Below are positions 15,025-23,884 of a stretch of 35,140 bases of DNA, piece by piece. Location of the stretch: NCBI GenBank assembly GCA_017860455.1, contig JAGDMF010000020.1, positions 1 to 35,140 of the forward strand, read 5' to 3'. The notes beneath the pieces are model-generated. The model was not told the DNA's origin. It saw only the letters and a list, made by a program, of their open reading frames with translations, and made no database searches. The number at the start of each line of letters is the position of its first letter. The stretch's first letter is position 1. Made by a program: the position numbers and the translations under genes. The stretch comes from Bacteroidota bacterium (lineage in GTDB: Bacteria; Bacteroidota; Bacteroidia; Bacteroidales; WCHB1-69).

Positions 15025-16530
15025 ATGGCAAACAACGACGAACTCTTTAAACAAATTATCTCCCACGCCAAAGAATATGGCTTCATTTTTCCATCCAGTG
15101 AAATTTATGATGGAATGAGCGCTGTTTATGACTACGCACAGTTAGGTGTTGAACTTAAAAATAATATCAAACAATATTGGTGGAAAGCCATGGTGCAATA
15201 TAACGAGAATATCGTGGGTATTGATAGCGCCATTTTTATGCACCCCACAATATGGAAAGCCTCTGGTCATGTGGATGCTTTTAATGACCCTTTGATTGAT
15301 AATAAAGATTCCAAAAAAAGATATAGAGCAGATGTACTTATCGAAGATTATCTTCAAAAATTAGAAGATAAAAACGAAAAGGAAGTTGAAAAAGCTAAGA
15401 AAAAGTTTGAAAACTTTGATGAAAAATTGTTTAAGGAAACAAATCCCAATATTCTTAGAAATCAAGAAAAAATTAATAGTGTTTCCTCCCGATTTGCTGA
15501 GCTAATGAATCAATCCGATTTAGTAGGGATCAAGTCCTTGATTGAAGAACTTGAAATTGTTTGCCCTGTTTCTGGTTCTAAAAACTGGACTGATGTTCGT
15601 CAGTTTAATTTGATGTTTTCAACACAAATGGGATCTGTTTCAGAAGGAGCAGATACGATTTATTTAAGACCTGAAACCGCTCAGGGTATATTTGTCAACT
15701 TTATCAATGTTTATAAAACCGGCAGAATGAAAATTCCATTTGGAATTGCTCAAATTGGTAAAGCATTTAGAAATGAGATTGTTGCTCGTCAGTTCATATT
15801 CCGTATGAGAGAGTTCGAACAGATGGAAATGCAATTCTTTGTTCGCCCCGGAGAAGAGATCAAATGGTTTGAGTATTGGAAAAATGAACGGATCAACTGG
15901 CATAAATCTTTGGGTATTGATCTTGCAAACTATCGTTTCCATGATCATGATAAACTTGCCCATTATGCTAATGCAGCAACGGATATTGAATTTAATTTTC
16001 CTTTCGGATTTAAAGAATTGGAAGGAATCCACTCCAGAACAGATTATGATTTGTCTCAACATGAAAAGTTCTCCGGAAAAAAATTACGCTATTTTGATCC
16101 TGAAACCAATGAAAGCTATATTCCTTATGTTATCGAAACATCCATTGGGGTGGACAGAATGTTTTTAGCCGTTTTAGGTAATTCATTTACTGAAGAAACT
16201 TTAGCGGATGGATCTCAAAGAGTTGTACTCAAAATACCACCCGTTTTAGCTCCTTATAAAGTAGCGGTACTTCCATTAGTGAAGAAAGATGGCCTTCCTG
16301 AAAAGGCTAGAGAAATTATGGATCTACTGAAAATGAAAATGATGTGCCAATACGACGAAAAAGATGCCATTGGAAGAAGATATCGTCGCCAGGATGCCAT
16401 TGGAACTCCTTACTGTATTACTGTTGATAATCAGTCGTTGGAAGATAATACCGTAACCATCCGTGAAAGAGATACCATGCTGCAAAAAAGAGTTCCCATT
16501 TCTGAAATTTTGCAATCGATTATTCTATAA
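15025..16530 (+). CDS. glyS: glycine--tRNA ligase, alpha2 type
   Basis: Class II aminoacyl-tRNA synthetase of 501 residues that charges tRNA-Gly; the single-chain dimeric form, not the alpha/beta tetramer. Motif 2 is visible as GKAFRNEI...FRMREFEQMEMQFF (about 246-275), and motif 3 as YVIETSIGVDRMFLAVLG (about 370-387). SEIYDGMSAVYDYAQLGVELKNNI near residue 20 is the family N-terminus. The C-terminal anticodon-binding domain begins near residue 410 (APYKVAVLPLVKK). It is 37 bases after porT on the same strand. Confidence 0.96.
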   Translation: MANNDELFKQIISHAKEYGFIFPSSEIYDGMSAVYDYAQLGVELKNNIKQYWWKAMVQYNENIVGIDSAIFMHPTIWKASGHVDAFNDPLIDNKDSKKRYRADVLIEDYLQKLEDKNEKEVEKAKKKFENFDEKLFKETNPNILRNQEKINSVSSRFAELMNQSDLVGIKSLIEELEIVCPVSGSKNWTDVRQFNLMFSTQMGSVSEGADTIYLRPETAQGIFVNFINVYKTGRMKIPFGIAQIGKAFRNEIVARQFIFRMREFEQMEMQFFVRPGEEIKWFEYWKNERINWHKSLGIDLANYRFHDHDKLAHYANAATDIEFNFPFGFKELEGIHSRTDYDLSQHEKFSGKKLRYFDPETNESYIPYVIETSIGVDRMFLAVLGNSFTEETLADGSQRVVLKIPPVLAPYKVAVLPLVKKDGLPEKAREIMDLLKMKMMCQYDEKDAIGRRYRRQDAIGTPYCITVDNQSLEDNTVTIRERDTMLQKRVPISEILQSIIL

Positions 16531-16583
16531 ATACTACATAATTCTCTGAATACTTAGTATTTACAATTTAAATTTAAAATAAA

Positions 16584-18059
16584 ATGAAGCGTTTTTTTAT
16601 CCTTGTCATTTTGACTGTAATGGTACATTCAATTTTCGGTCAAAAGTTGAATGCTTTGTTAACCTACCGCTCCTTCTGTGATGAAGAGCTCTATCCCTAC
16701 ATCGAATTTACTTTTTTCTTTGATGGGAAATCTTTGGTGTATGCCAAAAATGAAAACAATAAGTATCAGGCTGCAATTCAAATAACTGTAGAAATTAAAG
16801 ATTCAGCAGCTAAGGAAATGTACCAGAAAATGGACTATATTTTAAATAGTGTAGAGATTGAAAATTTAACAGATGCAGACAGACCTAGTGTTTATGATAT
16901 CCAGAGAGTGAGAGTTCCTGCTGGTGAATGTATTCTGAATTTTAAGTTAAAAGATTTGAATAGTTCAGATTTACCCTCTGTCACATCATCATCATTGAAT
17001 TTGAATTTTTCTGAAAATACCATTTCAACCTCCCCTATATCTTTATACAAACAATTAACCGAAATAACAACTCCGGATCCTATGTTTGACAGATATGGTT
17101 TTAGTACTATTCCATTTTTTAAACCATTTATTCCCGAAGCGTATAATCAATTATTTTTCGCTATTGAAATTTATAATACTCTTAAAGTTTTAGCTCCTCA
17201 AAAAACTGTGTTTGCAAGAACTTATGTTAGAAATGCTAATACGAAATATGTTTATAATGAGACCATTCAAATGTCAAAAATATTAACTAAAAATTTCACA
17301 TATTATATTAATAAAATTGACATTACTAATTTACCAACCGGTGAATATGATCTTATGTTTGAATTGTTTAGCGAAGATTCTACCACATTGTATTATGTGA
17401 CTTCTAAATATTTTCAACGTGAAAATCCAAAAGCAATCCCACCTATGCAAAACTACGATAATTTAAGTTTTATAGGCTCTTTTGTGGAAAAAATGAACAA
17501 TCTCAAAGATATGAAAGAAAATGTTTCCTGTTTATATCCAATTGCAACTATGGCTGAAAGAGAATTTATTTCGAGCAATATTAAAATTGCTTCTTTGGAT
17601 CAATTGAGAAGATTTTTCTACGGCTTTTGGATCAACCATGCACCGTTAAATCCTGAATTGGAATGGCAAAAATATGCAGCAAAAGTTGCATTTGTAAATA
17701 AAGAATACGGAAGCACACTAATGAAAGGTTATTTAACCGATAGAGGTCGCGTTTATTTACAATACGGACCACCCAATTCTATTGTGGAACAACCTTATGA
17801 TTCTCATTCCTATCCTTATGAAATGTGGCAATATTTCACCATCAAAGAGCAATCAGATGTTAAATTTATATTTTATAATCAAAATCTTGCAAGCAATATT
17901 TATGAATTGCTCCATTCTGATGCCATTGGAGAGCTCAAAGACCCATTCTGGAAAGTGAAATTGTCAACCCGAAATACACCAATCTATAATACTGATGAAA
18001 GAGATATTGAAGATTATTATGGTAGTAGTGCGGATGAAGATTACAAATACTTTAAATAA
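16584..18059 (+). CDS. GWxTD-domain-like secreted protein
   Basis: A 491-residue exported protein with a signal peptide (MKRFFILVILTVMVHSIFGQ). Its last third carries WQKYAAKVAFVNKEYG followed by KGYLTDRGRVYLQYGPPNSIVEQP (about 382-405), then a YEMWQYF segment, the pattern of the Bacteroidota GWxTD domain, whose function is unknown. The name-giving GW-x-TD reads GY-L-TD here. The N-terminal two thirds look like beta-rich repeats. It lies 53 bases after glyS and 13 bases before a phosphoglycosyl transferase. Confidence 0.8.
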   Translation: MKRFFILVILTVMVHSIFGQKLNALLTYRSFCDEELYPYIEFTFFFDGKSLVYAKNENNKYQAAIQITVEIKDSAAKEMYQKMDYILNSVEIENLTDADRPSVYDIQRVRVPAGECILNFKLKDLNSSDLPSVTSSSLNLNFSENTISTSPISLYKQLTEITTPDPMFDRYGFSTIPFFKPFIPEAYNQLFFAIEIYNTLKVLAPQKTVFARTYVRNANTKYVYNETIQMSKILTKNFTYYINKIDITNLPTGEYDLMFELFSEDSTTLYYVTSKYFQRENPKAIPPMQNYDNLSFIGSFVEKMNNLKDMKENVSCLYPIATMAEREFISSNIKIASLDQLRRFFYGFWINHAPLNPELEWQKYAAKVAFVNKEYGSTLMKGYLTDRGRVYLQYGPPNSIVEQPYDSHSYPYEMWQYFTIKEQSDVKFIFYNQNLASNIYELLHSDAIGELKDPFWKVKLSTRNTPIYNTDERDIEDYYGSSADEDYKYFK

Positions 18060-18072
18060 GTAAACCTATTCT

Positions 18073-18672
18073 ATGATTATCAGAACTCTTGATTTTTGTT
18101 TTTCACTATTATTTATTCTTCTTTTTATTCCCATTTTTATAATCCTTAGTTTTCTGATTTTACTAAGTTCCAAAGGAGGTGTCTTTTATGTTCAAAAAAG
18201 AGTTGGCCAACACAATATTGATTTTAAATTGTTGAAATTTAGGACTATGCGTGTTGGGGCAGATCAAAAAGGACTTTTAACGGTTGGAGATAAAGACCCA
18301 AGAGTTACCCGAATTGGACAATTTCTTAGGAAATTCAAATTGGATGAACTCCCACAGTTTATCAATGTGCTAAAAGGTGATATGAGTATTGTTGGACCAC
18401 GCCCGGAAGTGAGAAAATATGTGGATCAATATACCGAACAACAAAAACGGGTACTAACTGTAAAACCCGGAATCACTGACTACGCCTCTCTTTTGTATAT
18501 AGATGAAAATGAATTGCTGGCCAAATCTTCTGATCCTGAAAAATGTTATTTGGAAGAAGTGATGCCTGCAAAAATCAAATTAAACTTTAAATATATTGAT
18601 AATAAGAGTGTTAGAGAATATGTAAAAGTGATTTTCCTTACAGCTCAATCCATATTTTTAAATAGAGCCTAA
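18073..18672 (+). CDS. bacterial sugar transferase (monotopic phosphoglycosyl transferase)
   Basis: A 199-residue membrane-associated enzyme that transfers a sugar 1-phosphate to undecaprenyl phosphate, the first committed step of surface-glycan synthesis. An N-terminal re-entrant hydrophobic segment (about 8-35) is followed by [19 protein letters not shown] (conserved in the family), the catalytic Asp-Glu of [23 protein letters not shown] (about 89-111) and [11 protein letters not shown]. It is the short PglC-like form without the extra N-terminal helices of WbaP. It could prime the glycan built by the genes at 7469-11681. Confidence 0.92.
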   Translation: MIIRTLDFCFSLLFILLFIPIFIILSFLILLSSKGGVFYVQKRVGQHNIDFKLLKFRTMRVGADQKGLLTVGDKDPRVTRIGQFLRKFKLDELPQFINVLKGDMSIVGPRPEVRKYVDQYTEQQKRVLTVKPGITDYASLLYIDENELLAKSSDPEKCYLEEVMPAKIKLNFKYIDNKSVREYVKVIFLTAQSIFLNRA

Positions 18673-18683
18673 ATTTTTTTACT

Positions 18684-20063
18684 ATGAATTACAAATCTAC
18701 TAGATTACAAGTATTTCTTTTTTTGCTTGCTGCTTTATTTTACAATTTTAATAATAAAATAGTTGCTCAGGATTCGCTTTATATTAAAAAAATTACCTGC
18801 GATCTTTCTGCACCAAGTATGTTTGGAAGAGGCACTCCTTATCAGGGTGAATTAAAAGCAGCAGAATATATTAAAAATGAATTGATTCAACTCCAGGTGT
18901 CCCCATTGGGAAACTCTTACTTCCAAGATTATGAGATTTATGGGTACGATATGTCAGGAAAAGTTTGTGTAGTGCTAAATGGGGATACGTTAAAAAATTT
19001 TTACGATTATCGCCTCCCATTTCATACACCTTCCATTAATGGCAACTTCTCAATTATTGAAGCCCCATTGGAAATGTTAGACTATACTTTTGGAAATAAT
19101 GTATATGTTTTTACGGAAAAAGCTTCCAAAAAATGGAAAAAGTTTTATAAACGGCATCATCTTGACTTTAGCAATCAAATGATCTACTTTAATATGGATA
19201 AAATAAAAGATTTAAAGTTGGATTCACTTACTAAAAAGAGGATTACGGATAATCTCAATAATTGGAAAATCGATTCTACCAATTGTTTTGGCTTTAAAAA
19301 TGTTTTAATTGGAACATCCAATTTGCCCGGTTTTGGTACCAGAACCATGCCGGAAAAAACTTTCTCATTTTTTTATATTAAACCTGAGTTTCTCCAAAAA
19401 AAGAAAAATATAATAGATATTCATTTTACCAATAAAATGGGGTATAGGAAAACACAAAATGTGTGTGGGATTGTTCCCGGAACTCATTTTCCTGATACTG
19501 TTATTCTTTTTATTGGACATTATGATCATTTAGGACAATTAGGGGATGACTGCGTTTTCAGGGGGGCATTTGATAACGCTTCAGGAACAGCGTATGTACT
19601 AGCTTTTGCAAAATATTTTGTGCAACATCCTTTGAAATATTCTACTGTTTTCGTCTTGGCAAGTGGAGAGGAGAGTGGATTACAAGGATCAACCTATTTT
19701 GTAAATCATCCGTTAATTGTTTTAAAAACAGTAAAAATAGTACTCAATTTTGATTTGTTATGTGGTGGTAATGATGGTGTGCTTTTCTTTAACGGGATAG
19801 ATTCACTTTGTACCCCATTCTTGAAAATTATGGATCAAGTGAATGAGAAAGAACAGATCGTTCCTAAAATTGATAAAAGAAAAAATATTCCCAATAGTGA
19901 TCACTATCCATTTACTCAAAAAAATATTCCGGCACTTTTTGCATTAACAATGGGTGGATTAAAACCTCCAACACACCATCCTGACGATATATGTAGTTCC
20001 TGTGGTTTTGATGCTTCTGAGAAAATAATGAAATTGTTTATCCGAACACTCGAAAACTTTTAA
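18684..20063 (+). CDS. M28-family zinc peptidase, secreted
   Basis: A 459-residue exported metallopeptidase with a signal peptide (about residues 1-28, up to VAQ). The M28 dinuclear zinc ligands are recognisable: GHYDHLG at about 278-284 (His and Asp), DNASGTA at about 297-303, the catalytic Glu pair in ASGEESGLQGS at about 325-335, an Asp in LNFDLLCGG, and the final His in NSDHYPF at about 405-411. The family cleaves amino-terminal residues from peptides or related substrates outside the cytoplasm. It is followed after 3 bases by rsmI. Confidence 0.9.
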   Translation: MNYKSTRLQVFLFLLAALFYNFNNKIVAQDSLYIKKITCDLSAPSMFGRGTPYQGELKAAEYIKNELIQLQVSPLGNSYFQDYEIYGYDMSGKVCVVLNGDTLKNFYDYRLPFHTPSINGNFSIIEAPLEMLDYTFGNNVYVFTEKASKKWKKFYKRHHLDFSNQMIYFNMDKIKDLKLDSLTKKRITDNLNNWKIDSTNCFGFKNVLIGTSNLPGFGTRTMPEKTFSFFYIKPEFLQKKKNIIDIHFTNKMGYRKTQNVCGIVPGTHFPDTVILFIGHYDHLGQLGDDCVFRGAFDNASGTAYVLAFAKYFVQHPLKYSTVFVLASGEESGLQGSTYFVNHPLIVLKTVKIVLNFDLLCGGNDGVLFFNGIDSLCTPFLKIMDQVNEKEQIVPKIDKRKNIPNSDHYPFTQKNIPALFALTMGGLKPPTHHPDDICSSCGFDASEKIMKLFIRTLENF

Positions 20064-20066
20064 ACT

Positions 20067-20732
20067 ATGAAACTTTTTATTGTACCTACACCTATAGGAA
20101 ATTTAGAAGATATTACCATAAGAGCTTTAAAAGTGCTCCAGGAAGTGGATTTTATTTTATGTGAAGATACCAGAACCACTAAAAATCTATTGAAACATTA
20201 CAATATTGATAAGAAATGTTATCCTTATCATATTCATAATGAACACCAACAGATTAAAAACATCATTCAGATGATCAGCAACAGTACCAGTGTTGCCTTA
20301 ACATCTGATGCCGGAACACCCGGAATTTCAGATCCAGGATTTCTTTTAGTTAGAGAATCAATAGCATTCGGAATTGATGTTGAATGTTTGCCAGGTGCTA
20401 CTGCATTGATTCCTGCATTGATCAATTCAGGATTTCCTTCTGATAGTTTTTATTTTCATGGGTTTTTGCCTCACAAAAAAGGGAAAGAAACAGCTCTTAA
20501 AATGTTGGCTCAAAGGGAAGAAACGGTCATTTTTTATGAATCACCCCATCGGTTATTAAAAACATTGCAAATGATGATTCCCCATTTTGGATCTGATCGT
20601 AAAATTGCCATTTCCAGAGAGTTGACTAAGCTTTTTGAAGAAAATTTTAAAGGGACACTGGAAGAAGCAATCACCCATTTTTCAACCAAAGAAGTGAAAG
20701 GGGAGATCGTAGTGGTTGTGAACTCACTCTAA
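20067..20732 (+). CDS. rsmI: 16S rRNA (cytidine(1402)-2'-O)-methyltransferase
   Basis: Tetrapyrrole-methylase-fold enzyme of 221 residues that 2'-O-methylates C1402 in the ribosomal decoding centre. Signature blocks: VPTPIGNLEDITIRALKVL near the start, FILCEDTRTTKNLL, LTSDAGTPGISDPGFLLVRE (about 73-92) and CLPGATALIPALI. It is shorter than E. coli RsmI (286) because the C-terminal extension is missing, which is common in Bacteroidota. Its start is 3 bases after the M28 stop, so the two are probably co-transcribed. Confidence 0.94.
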   Translation: MKLFIVPTPIGNLEDITIRALKVLQEVDFILCEDTRTTKNLLKHYNIDKKCYPYHIHNEHQQIKNIIQMISNSTSVALTSDAGTPGISDPGFLLVRESIAFGIDVECLPGATALIPALINSGFPSDSFYFHGFLPHKKGKETALKMLAQREETVIFYESPHRLLKTLQMMIPHFGSDRKIAISRELTKLFEENFKGTLEEAITHFSTKEVKGEIVVVVNSL

Positions 20733-20750
20733 ACTCTGTATTTGAAATTC

Positions 20751-20818
20751 TGACATTTTTTGATTAAAAATATGACAGATTGTCATTTATTTGTCACTTT
20801 ATTGGGTTTTTAATCTTG
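20751..20818 (+). promoter_or_regulatory. candidate dnaK promoter with TGACA/TGTCA boxes
   Basis: ATGACA-gat-TGTCAT at 20772-20786 is a perfect inverted repeat. It is flanked by TGACA at 20751-20755 and TGTCA at 20792-20796, making two nested pairs. TTTG at 20790-20793 and TAATCTTG at 20811-20818 (one mismatch to TAnnTTTG) are 17 bases apart, so a repressor on the last box would cover the -33 element. I see no CIRCE element. Function is inferred. Confidence 0.4.
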
Positions 20819-20934
20819 TTTTTCATTTTTTTTAATTTAAAATTCACTCCTTTTTTGATGGTATGATTATTGATAATATAAAGCGAACAAAAAAAGACAA
20901 TTAACAATCTATATTAATAATAAATCATAAAATT

Positions 20935-22836
20935 ATGGGAAAAATTATTGGAATCGACTTAGGAACAACCAACTCTTGTGTTGCAGTAATGGAAGGTAGC
21001 GAACCTGTTGTAATTCCGAATAGTGAAGGTAGAAGAACAACACCTTCCATCGTAGCCTTTGTTGGTGATAATGAAAGAAAAGTTGGGGATCCTGCAAAAC
21101 GTCAAGCAATTACAAACCCAACCAAGACAATCTTCTCTATCAAACGTATTATGGGTGAAACTTATGACAGAGTTACTTCTGAAATTAGCAGAGTCCCATA
21201 CATTATTGAAAAATCTGCAAATAATCTTCCAAAAGTTAAAATTGATGACCGTTTCTATACTCCACAGGAGATCTCAGCCATGGTACTTCAAAAAATGAAA
21301 AAAACTGCAGAAGATTATCTTGGTACTGAAGTGACTGAAGCTGTGATTACAGTTCCTGCTTATTTCAGCGACTCTCAACGTCAGGCAACTAAAGAAGCCG
21401 GTGAAATCGCAGGTTTAACAGTTAAACGTATTATCAATGAACCTACAGCAGCTGCTTTAGCTTACGGTTTGGATAAGAAAAAAAGCGATTCTAAAGTAGC
21501 CGTTTTTGACTTAGGTGGTGGTACTTTTGATATCTCAATCCTTGAATTAGGAGATGGCGTTTTTGAAGTAAAATCAACCAATGGGGATACTCATTTAGGA
21601 GGTGACGATTTTGATCAAAAAATTATCGACTGGTTAGCCGAAGAGTTTAAAAAAGATTTTAATATTGACCTTAGAAGAGATGCTATGGCTCTTCAACGTC
21701 TTAAAGAAGCAGCTGAAAAAGCAAAAATTGAACTTTCCAGTTCCAATACTACAGAAATCAATCTTCCTTACATCATGCCGGTAGATGGTATTCCTCAACA
21801 CTTAGTACGCTCACTTACACGTTCTCAATTTGAACAACTTTGTGATGATTTGATCAGACGCACCATTGAACCATGTCGCAAAGCGTTATCTGACGCTGGT
21901 TACAAAACATCAGATATTGATGAGGTACTCTTAGTGGGTGGATCTACCCGTATCCCTGCTATTCAAAAAGTAGTTGAAGATTTCTTTGGAAAAACACCAT
22001 CTAAAGGAGTAAATCCTGATGAAGTTGTTGCTGTTGGTGCTGCAATTCAAGGTGGCGTATTAAGTGGTGATGTAACTGATATCCTTTTACTAGATGTTAC
22101 TCCTCTTTCTTTAGGTTTGGAAACTTTAGGTGGTGTGATGACTCGTTTGATTGAATCGAATACAACCATCCCTACCAAAAAAACAGAAACTTTCACTACT
22201 GCTGTGGATAATCAAACTTCAGTTGAAATTCATGTGTTACAAGGGGAAAGACCTATGGCAAATCAAAACAAGAGTATTGGACGCTTCCACTTAGATGGAA
22301 TCCCTGGAGCTATGCGTGGTATTCCACAAATTGAAGTTACTTTTGATATTGACTCAAACGGGATACTTCATGTAACTGCAAAAGATAAAGCCAGCGGTAA
22401 AGAACAAAAAATCAGAATTGAAGCATCATCCGGTCTCTCTGATGATGAAATCAAAAAAATGAAAGCAGAAGCAGAAGCCAATGCTGAAGCAGATAAAAAA
22501 GCAAAAGAGGAAGTTGAAAAACTAAATATGGCGGATTCTTTGGTATTTAATACCGAAAAACAACTTAAAGAGTTTGGTGATAAAATTCCTGCCGAAGATA
22601 AATCAATTATTGAAGCAGCTGCTGCAAAATTGAAACAGGCTCACGATGATAAAAACTTTACTGTTATTGATCAAGCTACTACAGAACTCAATAACGCATG
22701 GAATGCCGCATCCTCAAAAATGTATGCTCAGGGACAACCTACTTCGGGACAAGAACAGCAATCACAACAATCTCAAAATACCAATTCCAAACAAGATGAT
22801 GGTGTAACAGATGTTGATTTTGAAGAGGTTAAATAG
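20935..22836 (+). CDS. dnaK: molecular chaperone DnaK (Hsp70)
   Basis: Hsp70 chaperone of 633 residues. The ATPase domain starts [15 protein letters not shown], with phosphate-binding [13 protein letters not shown] and [11 protein letters not shown]. The linker and substrate domain begin at [19 protein letters not shown] (about 381-399). The C-terminus is a Gln/Asn-rich flexible stretch ending [13 protein letters not shown], the usual DnaK tail. It stands alone: dnaJ and grpE are not in the window. A 202-base upstream gap holds a candidate operator, and a strong hairpin follows at 22855. Confidence 0.98.
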   Translation: MGKIIGIDLGTTNSCVAVMEGSEPVVIPNSEGRRTTPSIVAFVGDNERKVGDPAKRQAITNPTKTIFSIKRIMGETYDRVTSEISRVPYIIEKSANNLPKVKIDDRFYTPQEISAMVLQKMKKTAEDYLGTEVTEAVITVPAYFSDSQRQATKEAGEIAGLTVKRIINEPTAAALAYGLDKKKSDSKVAVFDLGGGTFDISILELGDGVFEVKSTNGDTHLGGDDFDQKIIDWLAEEFKKDFNIDLRRDAMALQRLKEAAEKAKIELSSSNTTEINLPYIMPVDGIPQHLVRSLTRSQFEQLCDDLIRRTIEPCRKALSDAGYKTSDIDEVLLVGGSTRIPAIQKVVEDFFGKTPSKGVNPDEVVAVGAAIQGGVLSGDVTDILLLDVTPLSLGLETLGGVMTRLIESNTTIPTKKTETFTTAVDNQTSVEIHVLQGERPMANQNKSIGRFHLDGIPGAMRGIPQIEVTFDIDSNGILHVTAKDKASGKEQKIRIEASSGLSDDEIKKMKAEAEANAEADKKAKEEVEKLNMADSLVFNTEKQLKEFGDKIPAEDKSIIEAAAAKLKQAHDDKNFTVIDQATTELNNAWNAASSKMYAQGQPTSGQEQQSQQSQNTNSKQDDGVTDVDFEEVK

Positions 22837-22854
22837 TCTAATTTAGATATCTTC

Positions 22855-22898
22855 ATAAAACAAAAATAGGGCTCCGGGAGGAGTCCTATTTGTTTTAT
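22855..22898. terminator. hairpin terminator after dnaK, possibly bidirectional
   Basis: GGGCTCC (22869-22875) and GGAGTCC (22880-22886) form the core around a GGGA loop. The stem extends through ATAAAAC/GTTTTAT with a two-base bulge. A-rich and T-rich flanks allow action on both strands, fitting its place between dnaK (plus) and the barrel gene (minus). Confidence 0.7.
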
Positions 22899-22903
22899 AG
22901 ACA

Positions 22904-22931
22904 GCGGACTGCAGACTGCAGTCTGCAGTCT
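22904..22931. repeat. 7-base tandem repeat forming a perfect 24-bp palindrome
   Basis: Four 7-base units (GCGGACT, GCAGACT, then GCAGTCT twice). Bases 22907-22930 equal their own reverse complement. The word family recurs at 194-221. Confidence 0.8.
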
Positions 22932-22946
22932 TTTAGCATTATAGCA

Positions 22947-23462
22947 TTACCATTTCAAATAAAGTCCGGCGGCACCAAAACTAATTTTGCTGTAATTGCC
23001 TCTGGCATAAATTCCAAAATTATCGGTAATACTATATCTAACTCCCACATTTACAAAATAATGGAAAAAATCTGAAGCATCATAGTTGGGTGTTGCGGTA
23101 CTCCCCATTTTATCAATATACTGATCGGCACTCCAACCTGCATTAAACCCTGCAAACAAATCAAAATGATCAAATAATGTGTAATAAATATTGGGTCCTC
23201 CACCAACAACCACATTGGAATTGCTATTGGGACTAAAAAATGTTAATGATCCAATAAATTCAACCCCAAATCTTAAATTTTGAAATCCAAAAAGATTGTC
23301 TAAAGTGCCATAAGTGATCGATAACTCACCGGGAATCCCATCTTTTGGAAATCCAACACCTACAGATACAAGGAAATGACCTTTGTCCAATACAGCATCA
23401 TTTTGGGCATAACTGTTTCCCACAAATGCTGCTAAAATCAAAATAATAAAAATTCTTTTCAT
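22947..23462 (-). CDS. small outer-membrane beta-barrel protein
   Basis: A 171-residue protein whose start at 23462 gives a clean signal peptide (MKRIFIILILAAFVGNSYAQ); the frame runs 24 codons further upstream but would put non-signal residues first. The rest is barrel-like: HFLVSVGVGFP, LRFGVEFIGSLTF, HFDLFAGFNAGW, FFHYFVNVGVRYSI, FGIYARGNYSKISFG, ending GLYLKW with a terminal aromatic. No specific family is recognised. It faces dnaK convergently across a bidirectional hairpin. A -7 element lies at 23493-23500 on its strand. Confidence 0.78.
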   Translation of the reverse strand: MKRIFIILILAAFVGNSYAQNDAVLDKGHFLVSVGVGFPKDGIPGELSITYGTLDNLFGFQNLRFGVEFIGSLTFFSPNSNSNVVVGGGPNIYYTLFDHFDLFAGFNAGWSADQYIDKMGSTATPNYDASDFFHYFVNVGVRYSITDNFGIYARGNYSKISFGAAGLYLKW

Positions 23463-23492
23463 GATGAGTTTTTTTAAGTTTGTATTAAAGTG

Positions 23493-23500
23493 CAAAAGTA
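23493..23500 (-). promoter_or_regulatory. -7 promoter element of the barrel gene
   Basis: The minus strand reads TACTTTTG, matching TAnnTTTG, about 30 bases before the start at 23462. The -33 element is not clear. Confidence 0.55.
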
Positions 23501-23704
23501 ATTTTTTTTTATGAAATATGAAATAAATTTTCATTTTTTGATGTTCGATAATCGCTCGAAATTTGATATTAATTGTAATTATTTTTTGAAAAACTTAAAA
23601 AAATACCCAAAAACTGAATCGTGATAATCTAAAAAGAACCTAAAAAAATGGCTTTATTAATTTTAACTATAAGAAAATAAATGAGATATAAAAATTTTAA
23701 AAAA

Positions 23705-23738
23705 TTTGACGAGAGATAAAAAAAATGTTGTATATTTG
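23705..23738 (+). promoter_or_regulatory. tRNA-Glu promoter
   Basis: TTTG at 23705-23708 and TATATTTG at 23731-23738 with a 22-base spacer, slightly longer than the usual 19-21. The tRNA begins 21 bases after the -7 element. Confidence 0.6.
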
Positions 23739-23758
23739 CAATCCGAAAACGATGATAT

Positions 23759-23836
23759 GCCGCGTTCGTCTAGCTGGCCCAGGACATCAGGTTTTCATCC
23801 TGAAGATCAGGGGTTCGAATCCCCTACGCGGTACCA
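23759..23836 (+). tRNA. tRNA-Glu (anticodon TTC)
   Basis: A complete cloverleaf can be folded. The acceptor stem is GCCGCGT with ACGCGGT (first pair G-U), the anticodon stem TCAGG with CCTGA around a loop carrying TTC, the T-arm AGGGG-TTCGAAT-CCCCT, and CCA is encoded at 23834-23836. The 5' half closely resembles E. coli tRNA-Glu (TCGTCTAG...GGCCCAGGAC). It reads GAA/GAG codons. Confidence 0.95.
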
Positions 23837-23840
23837 AATG

Positions 23841-23866
23841 AAGCTCCTGAAAAAGGAGCTTTTTTT
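23841..23866 (+). terminator. intrinsic terminator after tRNA-Glu
   Basis: AAGCTCC (23841-23847) pairs with GGAGCTT (23855-23861), followed by a run of T. It ends the tRNA transcript just before hemW. Confidence 0.8.
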
Positions 23867-23884
23867 ATATTTATACATGAAACT

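Larger units (their letters stand above)
23463..23758. other. AT-rich gap between divergent barrel gene and tRNA
   Basis: 296 bases, very AT-rich. It contains the minus-strand promoter of the barrel gene (23493-23500) and the tRNA promoter (23705-23738). A weak open frame that crosses the tRNA is not credible. Nothing else is seen. Confidence 0.6.

Noticed and set aside
15664-16168. Overlapping frames within glyS on both strands
   Set aside because: glyS is a highly conserved full-length gene; these are codon shadows.
22890-23075. Plus-strand frame opposite the barrel gene
   Set aside because: It is the shadow of a minus-strand gene with a clear signal peptide and strand pattern.
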